Of a DNA stretch of 64,000 nt, positions 1 through 10,793 are shown one piece after another. The DNA lies in NCBI GenBank assembly GCA_948567375.1, contig OX419760.1, positions 6,634,001 to 6,698,000 of the forward strand. The letters are read 5' to 3'. The notes under the pieces were generated by a model. The model searched no databases, had not been told where the DNA came from, and saw only the letters and a program-made list of their open reading frames with translations. The stretch's first letter is position 1; each line of letters starts with the position of its first letter. A program made the position numbers and the translations under genes. Source of the stretch: Lunularia cruciata. Taxonomy: Eukaryota > Streptophyta > Marchantiopsida > Lunulariales > Lunulariaceae.

Positions 1-900
1 CCATATGAAGCCTATGAGCCAACTGACAAATGTAAATGTCTGAAAAAGTAAGTCGCTGGTACTGTCAACACAGCCTAAGATTCGAACGAGATAACAACTA
101 CGACTCCCAGTTGGCATTCAGTGTAAAGCAACAACCTAAATATTGTGGACGAGCAGAAGACTTACAGCTTCTGATCGTCATCGATCTCGACCTTCTTTTG
201 GCACCCCGTGGTGGGGCACGCGATATTGAGCTGTAAGGATCAAGGACGAGAGCCAAACGGTCAATTCCTCGTCAATTTAACCATACCCACATCCTGGAAT
301 CTAAAATCCTGCGCAACATGTCGCTGAAAAACTTGACCTAATTTTCGAAACCCTGATTTTCGTGAACTTGCTCCATATTGTCCATTTGAGACGCAATGAA
401 CACCCACATACACTATTACATTTCCTGATACGAAGTGCCCAATGATCTGCGCACCTTCATGGCTTCGAAATTTGCACCAGGAGTTGAGGCGCAACGGCAG
501 TAGAGCCGTGGGAAGAGTCGAGCAGCCGAAGGTGAGGAAAGAGCCTCTAAGTTGAGTTCACAATTCTTAAACCCCCCGAGTAGAGTAGCACGGTTAGGGC
601 ATGCCGACCGAGCCCAGTGGTCGGCGAAGTCGGAACGCTGGTGGAACTCGTACCGGCAGGTTTTTGACATTCCCGGTGTTCGTCCCATGAGGTATCCCGA
701 AAGTCGCATGACATTCTGGACGTATCCGGCAACATTGCAACCGCTGTTAGGCAGCTCCTTCCGGATCTCAGAGACGGGAAACACGCGATCACCCGGTTTC
801 CTGTTCCCGTTCACAGGCGTATGTGTACGTGTCCTCCGGCTAATTATATTGGTTGATGATAATTAGCGTTTGGCTTGCTGACGATATATTTGTCAAGCAG
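1..900. other. Unassigned segment, G+C-richer than its surroundings
   Basis: No gene could be recognised here. Two overlapping open frames cover its right half, 416-814 on the minus strand and 552-866 on the plus strand. Neither translation shows a family motif and neither has retroelement hallmarks. The stretch looks richer in G+C and CpG than the AT-rich DNA that follows. It could be part of an old exon or of another transposon that starts outside the window. Confidence 0.3.
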
Positions 901-2380
901 CATGAAATAATTGGCGAATGTCGTCGTTGTGTATTGAATGGTTTCGTCACCAGTAAACAGGACCTAAATCAAACGCTTTGAACAAATTTGCAAGGTTCAT
1001 GTAGAAAAAATTCCAGTAGGTTTCATGTTATAAATATGAAATAATTAATTGGATTATTATGAGCGCTCAATTTTTTTTAAAAGTTAATGAAAACGGAAGG
1101 TGTGGCAAAATGACTATAGACAGTGTACTAAAAACAATTTTGATATATTATAAGACAAAAGCAAGCGAATCGAAGATAGGTGTAGTAATCGAAGAAAAGT
1201 ATAGACACTGAAGTTCGAATCAATGCAAATATCACACTTGACTTCTAGGCCATAAGTAATAGAAATGACTAGAACTAGTCGGAGAGTCCACCTATGCTTT
1301 AAGCATGCTATGTAATCAAACTCAGGTAATATATTTGTTATGTTGATGGGTGAGAGTAATAATGAGCCACTCGTTTCTAATATTTAATTTAATGAACAGA
1401 TTCCGTAATCTAGTCCAATGTGAAAAGCAAACTTAAATGAGTGTTATTACCGTGTTTACCCTAGTAGTTTCTCTTCATAGAAACCTATATTTAACTGATA
1501 GTTTAATCAAATAGTCGTTAGAAACATGTCGATATTGATTCAAATGATATTAGAGGTGCAAACTCCCGGTTCTCTTGGTCCTTATGGACACCATAAATAC
1601 ATATTAGTTGTTGCTTTGTGCTCATATTTTTGCAAAATTTAGTCTTAAATCAAAGAAAAATGATTTCTTGTTACATTCTTTTTTGTAAAGAATGATTGAA
1701 TAATTTATTGGTTAGGTAGGAAACCTGGTTAGGCGGGATGAGGGCATATTTGTAGTCACGTCACATTCGTTAAAAGTCCAAATGGAAGGAGTATGAAGCC
1801 AAGTGCATTTGTCCAGCAGGATGTGGAGTAGGACAAGGCCGAAGTGCGGTTGAACGCAAAGAATACAAGCCGAGTTCCTTTGAGTCTGAGTGCCCTTCTA
1901 CCCAAATGCCTTTGTACTTAGAGATTGTACACAAATTTGATGCCACCTAGGCTAAGCATTGCTGCCAATGATAATTAGCATTTAAGAAGGTTGTTCCTAT
2001 TTGGCAAAGGCCTATGTGAGGATGATTGCTCAAGGAATGTCTTTTATGTGCAAAAAAGTACAACTCGTCAAAAGCATGACAAGTGAGGGAAGGATGGTAT
2101 GTTATCCACCACAAAATTCACATGTATAGAGGATGAGTACCCACCAACTCCTCAATCATCAAATGACAGAGAGTGATAAGAGAGTTGCCTATAAAACTAA
2201 ATGCCAATGACTAATTTCATTTTTCATAGAAACAAGTTCATCTTTAGAGTCAATTAAGTTAAATTCCTTAAGTCTTAATAGAGATTCACAATATTCCTAG
2301 CCTTTGGAGTGATCCAACACTCGGAGTGATCTTAGCTTTTGAGTCACCTTCTTTTGTACCCGATAGGCAATATGGTCTTA
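901..2380. other. AT-rich intergenic DNA, nothing recognised
   Basis: No open frame of useful length, no LTR boundary and no tandem repeat was seen. The bases just before 2381 (TCTTA) form the left side of a likely target-site duplication for the solo LTR that follows. Confidence 0.4.
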
Positions 2381-2820
2381 TGTAATAATATGGAGTTAAC
2401 AGACGAGTTAATAGAAGCTAATGAGGTAGTAGTCTAAGCTAAATATAACAAAAGGAAGTAGAACTAGCCTAAGAATGTTCTAGAAGCATGATGGAAGCTT
2501 GTGGGTAGAATATTTTAGAAGCACCTAGGAAGCTTCATGGTGAGAAGCTTCAAGAAACTTTCCAAGGGTAAAGTAACTTGTATTCTAAGTTGATGTCTAG
2601 CTTAGCTTGTACACCAAGTAAATGGTTGGTTTAGATTGCACTCCAAGTAAGGTGGCTCTTAGAAGGAACCTTCCTTGGAAACTCCTTGAGAGTCTTGTAC
2701 CCAAGTTACTTCTAAATATTTGAGCCAAGCTCAAACTAGACATTTGGAGTTTCACTTGAATCCCAATGTGAACTTCAATATGGTCTTCCATTCTCCTATT
2801 TCTCTCCTCTATCTTTTACA
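2381..2820 (+). repeat. Solo LTR, family 2
   Basis: It begins TGTAATAATATGGAG and ends TCTTTTACA, matching the family-2 LTRs of element C over its whole length, including the AAGCTTC-rich middle and the CCTATTTCTCTCCTC end. No primer-binding site or coding sequence follows. Flanks TCTTA (2376-2380) and TCTTC (2821-2825) match at 4 of 5 bases, as expected for an aged target duplication. This is probably a solo LTR left by LTR-LTR recombination. Confidence 0.8.
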
Positions 2821-3139
2821 TCTTCACTCATAAAAATTATAGAAAGGTCTCCAAAGCCATCCTTTTGGCACCAACAATCAACAAATAGGCCATCCATTGT
2901 AGGGCCAAAGTCATCTAGTGCAAGCATTTGAGGTTCTTGCTCTAGAATTGAGATTTGAGTAACTTCATCCATGAGATGAAAGGGAAGAAGGAGAAGGAGA
3001 AGACTTCAAGGAACTTGAGAGGAAACCTATTCAACTAGACAACATAAGATTAAAGGATGGTATTGAGCCTAGATGCAAGACCATCAAGAGAAATAATATT
3101 AGACACCAAGATTTTGGATTGGGAGCTCACCAATGAGAT
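2821..3139. other. Unassigned spacer
   Basis: No gene or repeat is recognised between the solo LTR and the older family-4 LTR. It contains a short purine-rich run (GAAGAAGGAGAAGGAGAAG) near 2985-3003. Confidence 0.35.
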
Positions 3140-3433
3140 TGTCACAACATTTGCAATAGCTAATCTACTCAAACGTTGGAGTATTAGTATTGGCAATCAT
3201 AATTATATCAATAGTTGCTTCAAGACTACTTAGTACCGGCCAGATTGTGGGTTAGGCTACTGGACACACCATTGGACGTCCCATCAAGCACATTGTTAGA
3301 TGGGCTATTAGTGGCATCATTAGGCTTGGAGTGTTAGGTTGAGCCTAAGGGGTATATCTTTGAAGTATAGCTCTAAAGAGCTCACTTCTCTTATGTTGGG
3401 CCTTCAAGTTCTTGCTATGGTAGACAAAGGTTG
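3140..3433 (+). repeat. Old family-4 LTR, left part (split by element B)
   Basis: It starts TGTCACAACATTTG and follows, diverged, the reverse complement of the LTR at 44549-45098, including the segment with AGAGCTCACTTCTCT and GGCTATGGTGGAC-like sequence. It stops abruptly where element B begins at 3434. The matching right part of the same LTR resumes at 14823. Similarity was judged by eye over several blocks, so the exact left edge is approximate. Confidence 0.65.
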
Positions 3434-3483
3434 TGTAACAATAGGGAGCTTACTAATGAGTTAGTTGAGACTAACAAAGTAGC
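3434..3483 (+). repeat. Element B 5' LTR, first 50 bp
   Basis: Starts TGTAACAATAGGGAG, the family-2 LTR start, and is cut after GTAGC at 3483 by element A. The LTR resumes at 10098 after the duplicated GTAGC (10093-10097). Confidence 0.85.
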
Positions 3484-4220
3484 TATAATACCAAGGGTTA
3501 GCCATATGATCTAGATGTGAAATTCGGTTTGGTAACATCTAGAATGATGTTATACATGATGGTCAAAATAGATCAGATAGAAGTATCACCAAAAGAGTAC
3601 TTCTACTAATAGGGCAGAAACCGAAATAGACTTGAGAACCTTAGAACCAATAGCTAGACATATGATTTAAAGGTGAGAATTGGTTTGGTAACATCTGGAA
3701 GGATGTTACACATGATGGACTAAACAGATCAGAAAGAGGTATCACCAAAAGAGAACTTCTACTAATAGAGTAGGAACCAAAATATGCCTGAAATCTTTGA
3801 AGGCAATTTCGGAGGCCTAAACGGATGAATTAGGCCTCAAAAATGTGCCCCCCCCCCAAACAAAGGAAAAGTTGGCCTTTCCTTCCCTGCAGGTTTGTCT
3901 CGTTGAGAGCTTTCCAACGGTACCTTACTCATGTGATTCTGAGATTCCTACAGGAAGATTCCCTAAAAGATTCCCTCTAGTCAAAGCTTGTTTGACCAAC
4001 CAGATAGGACCTAGACCAGACAGGTCACCCATCCAAGTAAGTAATCCAAGGGTGGAGCTTGCTGACATGTCACCTATCTGTGTTCCTAATCCTATGGTGG
4101 AGCTTCCTTGGAGGAGATCCTCTTTGTCTATATAATAAAGAGAAGGTGCTCCCTTGGGGCATCGAATGTTTGAGTGTGCAATCTGTGTTTTCTCTCTTCT
4201 CTTGTTCTTGGAGTATTACA
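3484..4220 (+). repeat. Element A 5' LTR (737 bp)
   Basis: Ends GAGTATTACA and starts TATAATACC, where the 3' LTR has TGTAATACC, so the canonical TG is mutated to TA. The U3 region contains a direct duplication of roughly 155 bp (about 3491-3645 and 3647-3808), each unit carrying a GGTTTGGTAACATCT-like block and CACCAAAAGAG. A poly-C run sits near 3847-3857. Confidence 0.92.
4129..4139 (+). promoter_or_regulatory. Putative TATA box in element A LTR
   Basis: TATATAATAAA about 80 bp before the LTR end. The same motif occurs at the equivalent place in the 3' LTR and in element M. It probably positions transcription start at the U3/R border. Confidence 0.5.
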
Positions 4221-4221
4221 A

Positions 4222-4233
4222 TGGTATCAGAGC
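4222..4233 (+). other. Primer-binding site, element A (initiator-Met tRNA)
   Basis: TGGTATCAGAGC lies one base after the LTR and is complementary to the 3' end of plant initiator-Met tRNA, the usual primer of plant chromoviruses. Confidence 0.9.
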
Positions 4234-4360
4234 GAGTGTTCTAGTCCAAGAGAGTGGATCACCCCTCTTGGAATAGCACGAACTACTGAAATTGAGTAAT
4301 TTGAGGTGGAGAACATAGAGTAATCGCTAGACTTAGGAAGGACTTTAGAGAGCGGATGGG

Positions 4361-4582
4361 ATGGATGCCTGGGGGGGACAATTTCCCGCACCTAGCTTTC
4401 CATTCTCAAACCCATTCCACATCAAGGTTATGTACATCTAGCGTGAGCAAATGAGAGTATCGCTAGTTTATCACTTTGGTGCGGAATTCATGGACAGAGT
4501 GATGAACTCACCAAACCCGGTGATTCTACCTGTGGTGATATATGACAGAGAGTGGGATTTGACGATCTACATTCTATTATGA
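4361..4582 (+). pseudogene. Pre-gag small ORF, element A
   Basis: A 73-codon frame between the PBS and gag with one internal TAG at 4439. Its C-terminal half reads PNPVILPVVIYDREWDLTIY followed by a short hydrophobic end. The same pattern (P-x-I/V-x-LPV-x-x-Y, then W, then IY-x-L) occurs at the same position in elements B and C and in a third copy at 39289-39531. The function is unknown. It could be a separate small protein, a relic of an upstream gag exon, or a regulatory upstream ORF. Confidence 0.6.
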
Positions 4583-4823
4583 TAATATGGATATGAATGT
4601 CCCAAATCCTCTCCCTTTCAACACTCAAGTAGAAATCCATTATGTAGTGAGGCCAAAATTGATGTTTAGAGATTTTGTGGTTAGGAATTTTGGTGAGGAG
4701 TATTATCAACAAGTGATAGCTTCTGAGGTCCCAATGGTAGTTCCGATAGTTCATGCGCCTTCTAGAGTTATTATATTGACTCTGTATTGAAGTAGACGTT
4801 AGCAATTGGGTGTTGCAGGAACC

Positions 4824-5911
4824 ATGGATCCGTAGTTGCAAGAGCTGGTGCAAGGAATGCAAGGGATGTTGAATGAATTCGAGAGATTAAGATGACCATG
4901 GAGACATTGCAAAGTCAAGTGCAGATCCTCAGGAACGATCAAGCCATGCAAGGAGAAGAGCCGTCTCAAAACCCAATACCTACGACTGAAGTACTTGGAG
5001 AGGCACTTGTGCCTACGAACCCTATCAACTATGAAGCCACATTGCTACTCCGGATGAAGAAGACCTGCAACATCAAGCCTTACAAGGGGTAGCATACGAT
5101 GGGAGTAGTGGAGAATTGGATCTCAAGAATGAATTGATATTTTTGATTGTTCTCAACAGAGATCACAGAGCATGCTACAGGCGTGTTTGCATGTGGGTAC
5201 TTGACCGATAAAGCCCTCACATGGTATGATGCTTGGGAACGATCCATGCTGGCAGAGAGAAGGGAGGTCACATGGATAGCAATGCAAGGAGGACTGCTCA
5301 AGAATTTCCAATCGGTGGATTCTATGCAAATGGCTCGAACCCGACTATGGGGATTGAGACAGAAGAATAGCGTACAAGAGTATGTGGAGGCATTTTTGGA
5401 TCTACAAGTTGCAATTACCGACATGAGTCCAGCAGAGGCTCTCGACAATTTCAAACAAGGGTTGAAAGAGCGGATTCGCCAAGAAGTCATGGTGCAAAAC
5501 CCTCGCAAGGTATTTGAAGCTATTGCTTGTGCGTAGAGAATAGCCGGAGCATTAGGTGGAGGTGAAGGAGTAGTTCCACCTCAACATTATTGGGCAGAAA
5601 TGCCACACATAGGTGGACCAGTACCGATGGAGTTGGGCAACCTTCAATTCCGGGATCAAGGAGCACGGCCGCTTCAAGGAGAGAGTGGACGGGTAGAAGA
5701 ACAAAGAATTGGAGTCCCACGAGGAGAAGGGACTCGAGGAGAACAACGTTGTTGTTACAATTGTGGCCGTATTAGGCACATATCTACCAATTGTCGCACT
5801 CATTTCCCTAGAGGCCCCCGGCCTTTGTACAGGCGATCTTTGAACAACATGGAGAGGCGCATTGAAGAGGAGGAGGTGGAAACCACTTCGGAAAATGAAG
5901 ATCGCCAATAA
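4824..5911 (+). pseudogene. gag: gag pseudogene, element A
   Basis: The reading starts at ATG 4824 after the pre-gag ORF, is broken by a TAG soon after the start and a frameshift near 4890, and becomes clear from about 5147. The capsid-like core runs to a TAG at 5534-5536 and then continues. A CCHC zinc knuckle, CYNCGRIRHISTNC, lies at 5753-5794 and would bind the RNA genome. The C-terminus is acidic (EEEEVETTSENED) and ends at 5911. Gag forms the virus-like particle. This copy cannot make an intact protein. Confidence 0.8.
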
Positions 5912-6006
5912 ATGTACCTCGCGGCCTTATTGGCTCAATAAGGAAGCAGAGAAGCGAGGGAAGGAAGAAGAATAATGCACAAAGATCCCGAAAGGCAACC
6001 TCACAA

Positions 6007-6399
6007 TTGATTGTCGTGAATAGAATCCTAGAAGGTAATCAAGTGAGAGTATTAATAGATCCGGGAGCAACACAGAATTTCTTGTCTTGCTCTGTTGCAA
6101 TAAGCTTGGGAATGGATCTAGAGAGAGATAGAAGTGAAGAAGTAGAGTTACCAAATGGGCAAACAGAGAGGATTGAATCATTACCTAGACGGGTAACACT
6201 CTCTGTAGGAGAATATCAGGAAGCAATTGAGTGGCGAGTGATACAATTAGCCCGTTATGATGCAATTTTAGGCATGCCATGGATGGAGCAGTACAACCCA
6301 ATGGTGGATTGGAGGAAGAAAGTAGTGAGAACCCATCAATGGTCAATCATTGGGGTTAAAGAAAATCACACAGGCAAAAATTGCCTCTATATGTCGTAG
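6007..6399 (+). pseudogene. pol: Aspartic protease segment of pol, element A
   Basis: VLIDPGATQNFL marks the retropepsin active site. The usual D-S/T-G-A is D-P-G-A here, which should inactivate it. The downstream AILGMPWMEQYNP is the conserved second half of the fold. The frame ends at a TAG (6397-6399), after which the linker to the RT is shifted. Confidence 0.8.
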
Positions 6400-7790
6400 G
6401 GACGACAATTGTCTATAAGACCGATAGATGTTTTATGGGTCTAATAAGAGAAGTCCAGAGTGCACAACTCGCTGGACAAATTCTTGAGAAATTGAAGGAT
6501 GTGGTGGATGAGTTTCAAGATGTCTTTCCCGATGATCTACCCTCAGGATTACCACCTAAAAGGCGAGTAGATCACAAAATAGAGACACTCCTGAGGAAGA
6601 CACCTCCTTGTAAGGCCCATATTGCCTATCACCTCATGAGTTGGAGGAGTGTAAGACTCAAATTGAGGAGATGCTACAAAAAGGGTTCATCCAACCTAGC
6701 GTATACCCATATGGGGCCCCTGTCTTGTTTGTGAAGAAGAAGGATGGTACAATGCACATGTGCATTGACTATCGGGGTCTCAATCAACAAACAGTGAAGA
6801 ACAAATACCCCTTACCTCGCATGGATGACCTGTTTGATCAACTCCATGGAGCGAGATACTTCACCAAATTGGACTTGTGGAGCGGTTCCAATCAAATCCG
6901 AATTGCAGAGGAGGATGTGTACAAAACTGCCTTTCGAACTAGGTATGGCCACTTTGAGTATCTTGTGATGCCTTTTGGCCTCACCAATGCGCCTGCCACT
7001 TTCATGAGCCTAATGAATGACATATTTCGTCCAAACTTGGATAAGTTTGTTATCATCTTCTTGGATGATATCTTAGTATATAGTAGCACGATGACAGAAC
7101 ACAAACAACATCTACGAGAGGTCCTCCAGATTCTAAGACAGAATCAGTTGTACGCCAAAATCTCAAAGTGTGAGTTTGGCAAGTTTGAAGTAGACTACTT
7201 AGGGCATAGAGTAAGTGCAGAGGGGCATTCAAGTATTGATAGATAAAATAGAGGTCATTCAAAAATGGAGTGCCCCAGAAGATCAGACTCAACTTAAGAG
7301 CTTCTTGGGGTTGACGGGATTCTATCATAGATTTATCAAGGACTTCTCCAAGGTTGCACAGCCTTTAACGGCACTACTTGGCAAGGGGAAGAAGTGGACA
7401 TGGGGAACTGCACAAGAGTTGGCCTTTCAAGAATTGAAGGCCGCCTTGCTACATGCACCAATCTTGAAGTGGTATGACCCAAAACGTCCAATCAAGTTGG
7501 CTACGGATGCATCAAGCGTAGCAATAGGAGCAGTCTTACAACAAGAGTGGCATGACGGATGGCATCCAATTGCATATTTCTCTCGAAAGTTGTTACCGGC
7601 AGAGTGCAACTACCACACCACAGAACAAGAAGAGCTGGCCATCGTTCTAGCAACCAAGCATTGGAAGCACTACCTGGGCGAGAAGGCATTTGTAGTAGAG
7701 ACAGACCACAAACCTCTAGTCTACCTTGAGACGTAGAAGGATCTATCTTGTCGCCAAATTCGGTGGGCAGAGTGGCGACAACGCTTCAAC
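6400..7790 (+). pseudogene. pol: Reverse transcriptase and RNase H segment of pol, element A
   Basis: The RT carries [31 protein letters not shown] and the catalytic [10 protein letters not shown] frameshift near 7222-7230 separates it from the connection and RNase H region, which shows LATDASSVAIGAVLQQ and TDHKPLVYL. An in-frame TAG stands at 7734-7736. The enzyme would copy the RNA genome into cDNA in the particle. Motifs are preserved but the frame is broken, so the element is probably inactive. Confidence 0.88.
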
Positions 7791-9140
7791 ATGACAATCA
7801 CCTATGTGGAAGGTAAGAAGCAACTTGCAGATGCATTCACCCGCATGCCAATGGCCAACAACTTGGTGGCAGAGGTTAAGATTAACCCTGAATTCTGGCA
7901 AGAGATTCTAGCTGCTACAAAAACTGATCCACAGATTGTAGAAGCACAATCGTCCAAAGGTGTCACCAACACCCAAGGACTCACTTTTTGGGAGGGCCTA
8001 TTGTGGATCCCAAATGTCCCAAAATTACGCACCACCATTCTAGCAGAATGTCATGATTCGGCCATTGCAGCTCATGTCGGAGTGGACAAGACCTTGGAGG
8101 CAGTCAAGCGCCATTACTATTGGCCCAAGATGAACAACAATGTGATGGACTATGTGCGTAGTTGCCTACTTTGTCAATAGAACAAAGCTTCTAATCAAGC
8201 TCCTGCAGGGCTCCTTCAACCTCTTCCCACTCCTACCCAACGTTGGGAACAAGTGAGTATGGATCTCGTCTGTGAATTACCCAAGACCACCTCAGGGTTT
8301 GACTCCATTGTGGTCTTTGTGGACCGGCTTAGCAAAATGATTCATGTACGCCCTACCACCAAGGAGGTGACTGCTCCACAACTAGCTCAACTATACTTAG
8401 ATGCAGTCTTTGCTCACCATGGCTTGTCTAGAGTACTCATCACCGATAGAGGCACCCAATTCACCAGTTTGTTTTGGCGAACACTCTTTGGTTTCTTCAA
8501 AACCAAGTTGGCCATGTCTACAGCTTACCACCCATAAACAGATGGCCAAACAGAGCGGGCTAATTGCACAATTGAAGACATGTTACGCGGCTTCACCTTA
8601 GAAGAGCAAGAGAGGTGGGACACCCTACTACCGTTGGTGGAATTTGCTTACAACAATTCAGTAAATGCCTCCACCCAGGTCACTCTATTCTTCCTCATGT
8701 ATGGTGAGCATCCCTTCACACCTTCTAGCTTGATGAAGATCCGTCTAGTGACTACCAAGGTTGATGCAGTCAACACATTTGTTTCTAGAATCCAACAAGG
8801 TGTGGAGAGCGCCAAGCACAAGTTACAGATTGCGCAAAATCAACAAAAGCAATATGCTGATGCACACCGTAGGCACATGGAGTTCAATGTTGGGGATCAA
8901 GTGTGGCTATTGACAACCAACCTCACATTAGTTGGATCTCGTAAGCTCAAACCTCGTTTTATTGGGCCTTTCTCAATTCTTCGTCACATCGGCGCTGTGG
9001 CCTATCACCTTGAGCTACCACCACACATGAAGATCCATCCAGTGTTCCATGTCTCCCTATTATGCAGATATGCTCCCCAATCAGGCCAAGGTACTTCCAC
9101 ACAGGACATTCGACCTTGTCCGATAGTCATTGATGGCATA
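7791..9140 (+). pseudogene. pol: Integrase segment of pol, element A
   Basis: The HHCC zinc-binding region is visible (HVGVDKTLEAVKRHYYWPKM then CLLC), followed by the catalytic core with SMDLVCELPKT and TDRGTQF, and the GPF-type C-terminal region at about 8960. Premature stops lie at 8178 (after CLLCQ) and 8535 (within the YHP-TDGQTE motif). Confidence 0.85.
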
Positions 9141-9335
9141 GAGGAATATGAAGTGGAGCGGATTCTCCAAAAGCGCATGCGTGGTACTTGCCATCCGCGG
9201 GTGGAATATCTAGTACAATGGAAAGGTTACCCCCTCTATGAAGCAACCTGGGAACCCGCTGCCAATTTGGCACATGCACCGGTGTTGGTGCAAGCATTTG
9301 AGCAACAATTGCACAACGAGGACGTTGCGTCTTAA
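9141..9335 (+). CDS. pol: Integrase C-terminal chromodomain, element A
   Basis: EEYEVERILQ, then YLVQWKGYPLYEATWEP, the chromodomain signature of chromovirus integrases, which directs insertion to chromatin with methylated histone H3. This segment is open up to the stop at 9333-9335 and lies directly upstream of the polypurine tract. Confidence 0.88.
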   Translation, partial: EEYEVERILQKRMRGTCHPRVEYLVQWKGYPLYEATWEPAANLAHAPVLVQAFEQQLHNEDVAS

Positions 9336-9348
9336 AAGGAGGGAGGTC
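9334..9348 (+). other. Polypurine tract, element A
   Basis: AAAAGGAGGGAGGTC directly before the 3' LTR. It would prime plus-strand DNA synthesis. Confidence 0.85.
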
Positions 9349-10092
9349 TGTAATACCAAGGGTTAGCCATATGATCTAGATGTGAAATTTGGTTTGGTAA
9401 CATCTAGAATGATGTTATACATGATGGTCAAAATAGATCAGATAGAAGTATCACCAAAAGAGTACTTCTACTAATAGGGCAGAAACCGAAATAGACTTGA
9501 GAACCTTAGAACCAATAGCTAGACATATGATTTAAAGGTGAGAATTGGTTTGGTAACATCTGGAAGGATGTTACACATGATGGACTAAACAGACCAGAAA
9601 GAGGTATCACCAAAAGAGAACTTCTATTAATAGAGTAGGAACCGAAATATGCCTGAAATCTTTGAAGGCAATTTCGGAGGCCTAAACGGATGAATTAGGC
9701 CTCAAAAATGTGCAAATTCCCCCCCCCCCCAACAGAGGAAAAGTTGGCCTTTCCCTCCCCGCAGGTTTGTCTCATTGAGAGCTTTCCAATGGTACCTTAC
9801 TCATGTGATTTTGAGATTCCTACAGGAAGATTCCCTAAAAGATTCCCTCTAGTCAAAGCTTGTTTGACCAACCAGATAGGACCTAGACCAGACAGGTCAC
9901 CCATCCAAGTAAGTAATCCAAAGGTGGAGCTTGCTGACATGTCACCTATCTGTGTTCCTAATCCTATGGTGGAGCTTCATTGGAGGAGATCCTCTTTGTC
10001 TATATAATAAAGAGAAGGTGCTCCCTTGGGGCATCGAATGTTTGAGTGTGCAATCTGTGTTTTCTCTCTTCTCTTGTCCTCGGAGTATTACA
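9349..10092 (+). repeat. Element A 3' LTR (744 bp)
   Basis: Starts TGTAATACC and ends GAGTATTACA, giving the perfect inverted terminal TGTAAT/ATTACA. It keeps the U3 duplication seen in the 5' LTR. It is followed at once by the target duplicate GTAGC. Confidence 0.93.
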
Positions 10093-10097
10093 GTAGC

Positions 10098-10525
10098 AAA
10101 TAAGCCAAATAGCTAAGAATATTCTAGAGGTATCTAGGAAGCTACTTGGTACCTTCCAAGTGTTGGGAAATGTGCATGCTAAGGAGGACATTCCTTGAGA
10201 AACTTCTTGGCTAGCTTAGCTTGCATGCCAAGTAGGTGGCTTATAGAATGAAGCTTCTTGGGAAGCTTCTTGGCTAGCTTAGCTTGCATACCAAGTAGGT
10301 GGTTTCTAGAAGAAAGCTTCTTGAGAAGTTTCCTGGTTAACTTGGCTTGCACTCCAAGCAAGTAACTTTAAGAAGCTTCTCAAGAGCTTTTTATAATTCC
10401 CTATAAATACCAAAGCCTAAGCTCATGTTAGGAATTTGGAGTTTCACTCATTCAAGAGTCTCAATGTGATCTTTCACTTTGATCTTCCATTCTCCTATTT
10501 TTCTCCTTGGTCTTGGTCTTTTACA
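10098..10525 (+). repeat. Element B 5' LTR, remainder
   Basis: Continues the LTR cut at 3483. It contains the AAGCTTC-rich arrays, CTATAAATACC as the TATA box near 10390, and the end GGTCTTTTACA. Confidence 0.85.
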
Positions 10526-10526
10526 T

Positions 10527-10538
10527 TGGTATCAAAGT
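10527..10538 (+). other. Primer-binding site, element B
   Basis: TGGTATCAAAGT, the initiator-Met site with G/C positions changed to A/T, one base after the LTR end. Confidence 0.75.
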
Positions 10539-10547
10539 AGGAATGGG

Positions 10548-10760
10548 ATGGATGAAATTTATGGACCACCAAATTCATTTCTGCCAAACCATTGGGATGT
10601 TTGTGTCCATGTACTACCCAAGCATAATTTCACTCAGTTCATCATCTCACGTTTTGGGCAATCCTTTTTGAATGTGATCACCTTGTTTGATGAACACTTT
10701 GTACTTCTAATTGTAACTTATGGAGAATGGTGGACGTGTTGCATCTACATATTAACTTAG
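10548..10760 (+). CDS. Pre-gag small ORF, element B
   Basis: A 70-codon frame starting MDEIYGPPN and ending in a diverged form of the shared C-terminal motif (LIVTYGEWWTCCIYILT). It is open although gag and pol of the same copy are full of stops. That could be chance in so short a frame, or the frame may be kept because it overlaps a structured leader. The function is unknown. Confidence 0.55.
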   Translation: MDEIYGPPNSFLPNHWDVCVHVLPKHNFTQFIISRFGQSFLNVITLFDEHFVLLIVTYGEWWTCCIYILT

Positions 10761-10793
10761 ATCAACTATAGGTAGTTTGATAGAGTAGTAGTC

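Larger units (their letters stand above)
3484..10092 (+). mobile_element. Element A: Ty3/gypsy chromovirus, family 1, full length but decayed
   Basis: LTRs lie at 3484-4220 and 9349-10092. Target duplication GTAGC is perfect (3479-3483 and 10093-10097). The internal order is PBS, small pre-gag ORF, gag with a CCHC knuckle, protease, RT, RNase H, integrase and chromodomain, which is the arrangement of plant chromoviruses. The two LTRs differ at about 15 positions by eye, nearly all transitions, plus an indel at the poly-C run. Coding capacity is lost through several stops and at least two frameshifts. Confidence 0.93.

Noticed and set aside
3845-4135. Open frames of 96-99 codons inside family-1 LTRs (also 9708-10007 and 62449-62742)
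   Set aside because: They recur only because the LTR recurs, overlap the TATA region and show no domain. They are treated as chance frames.
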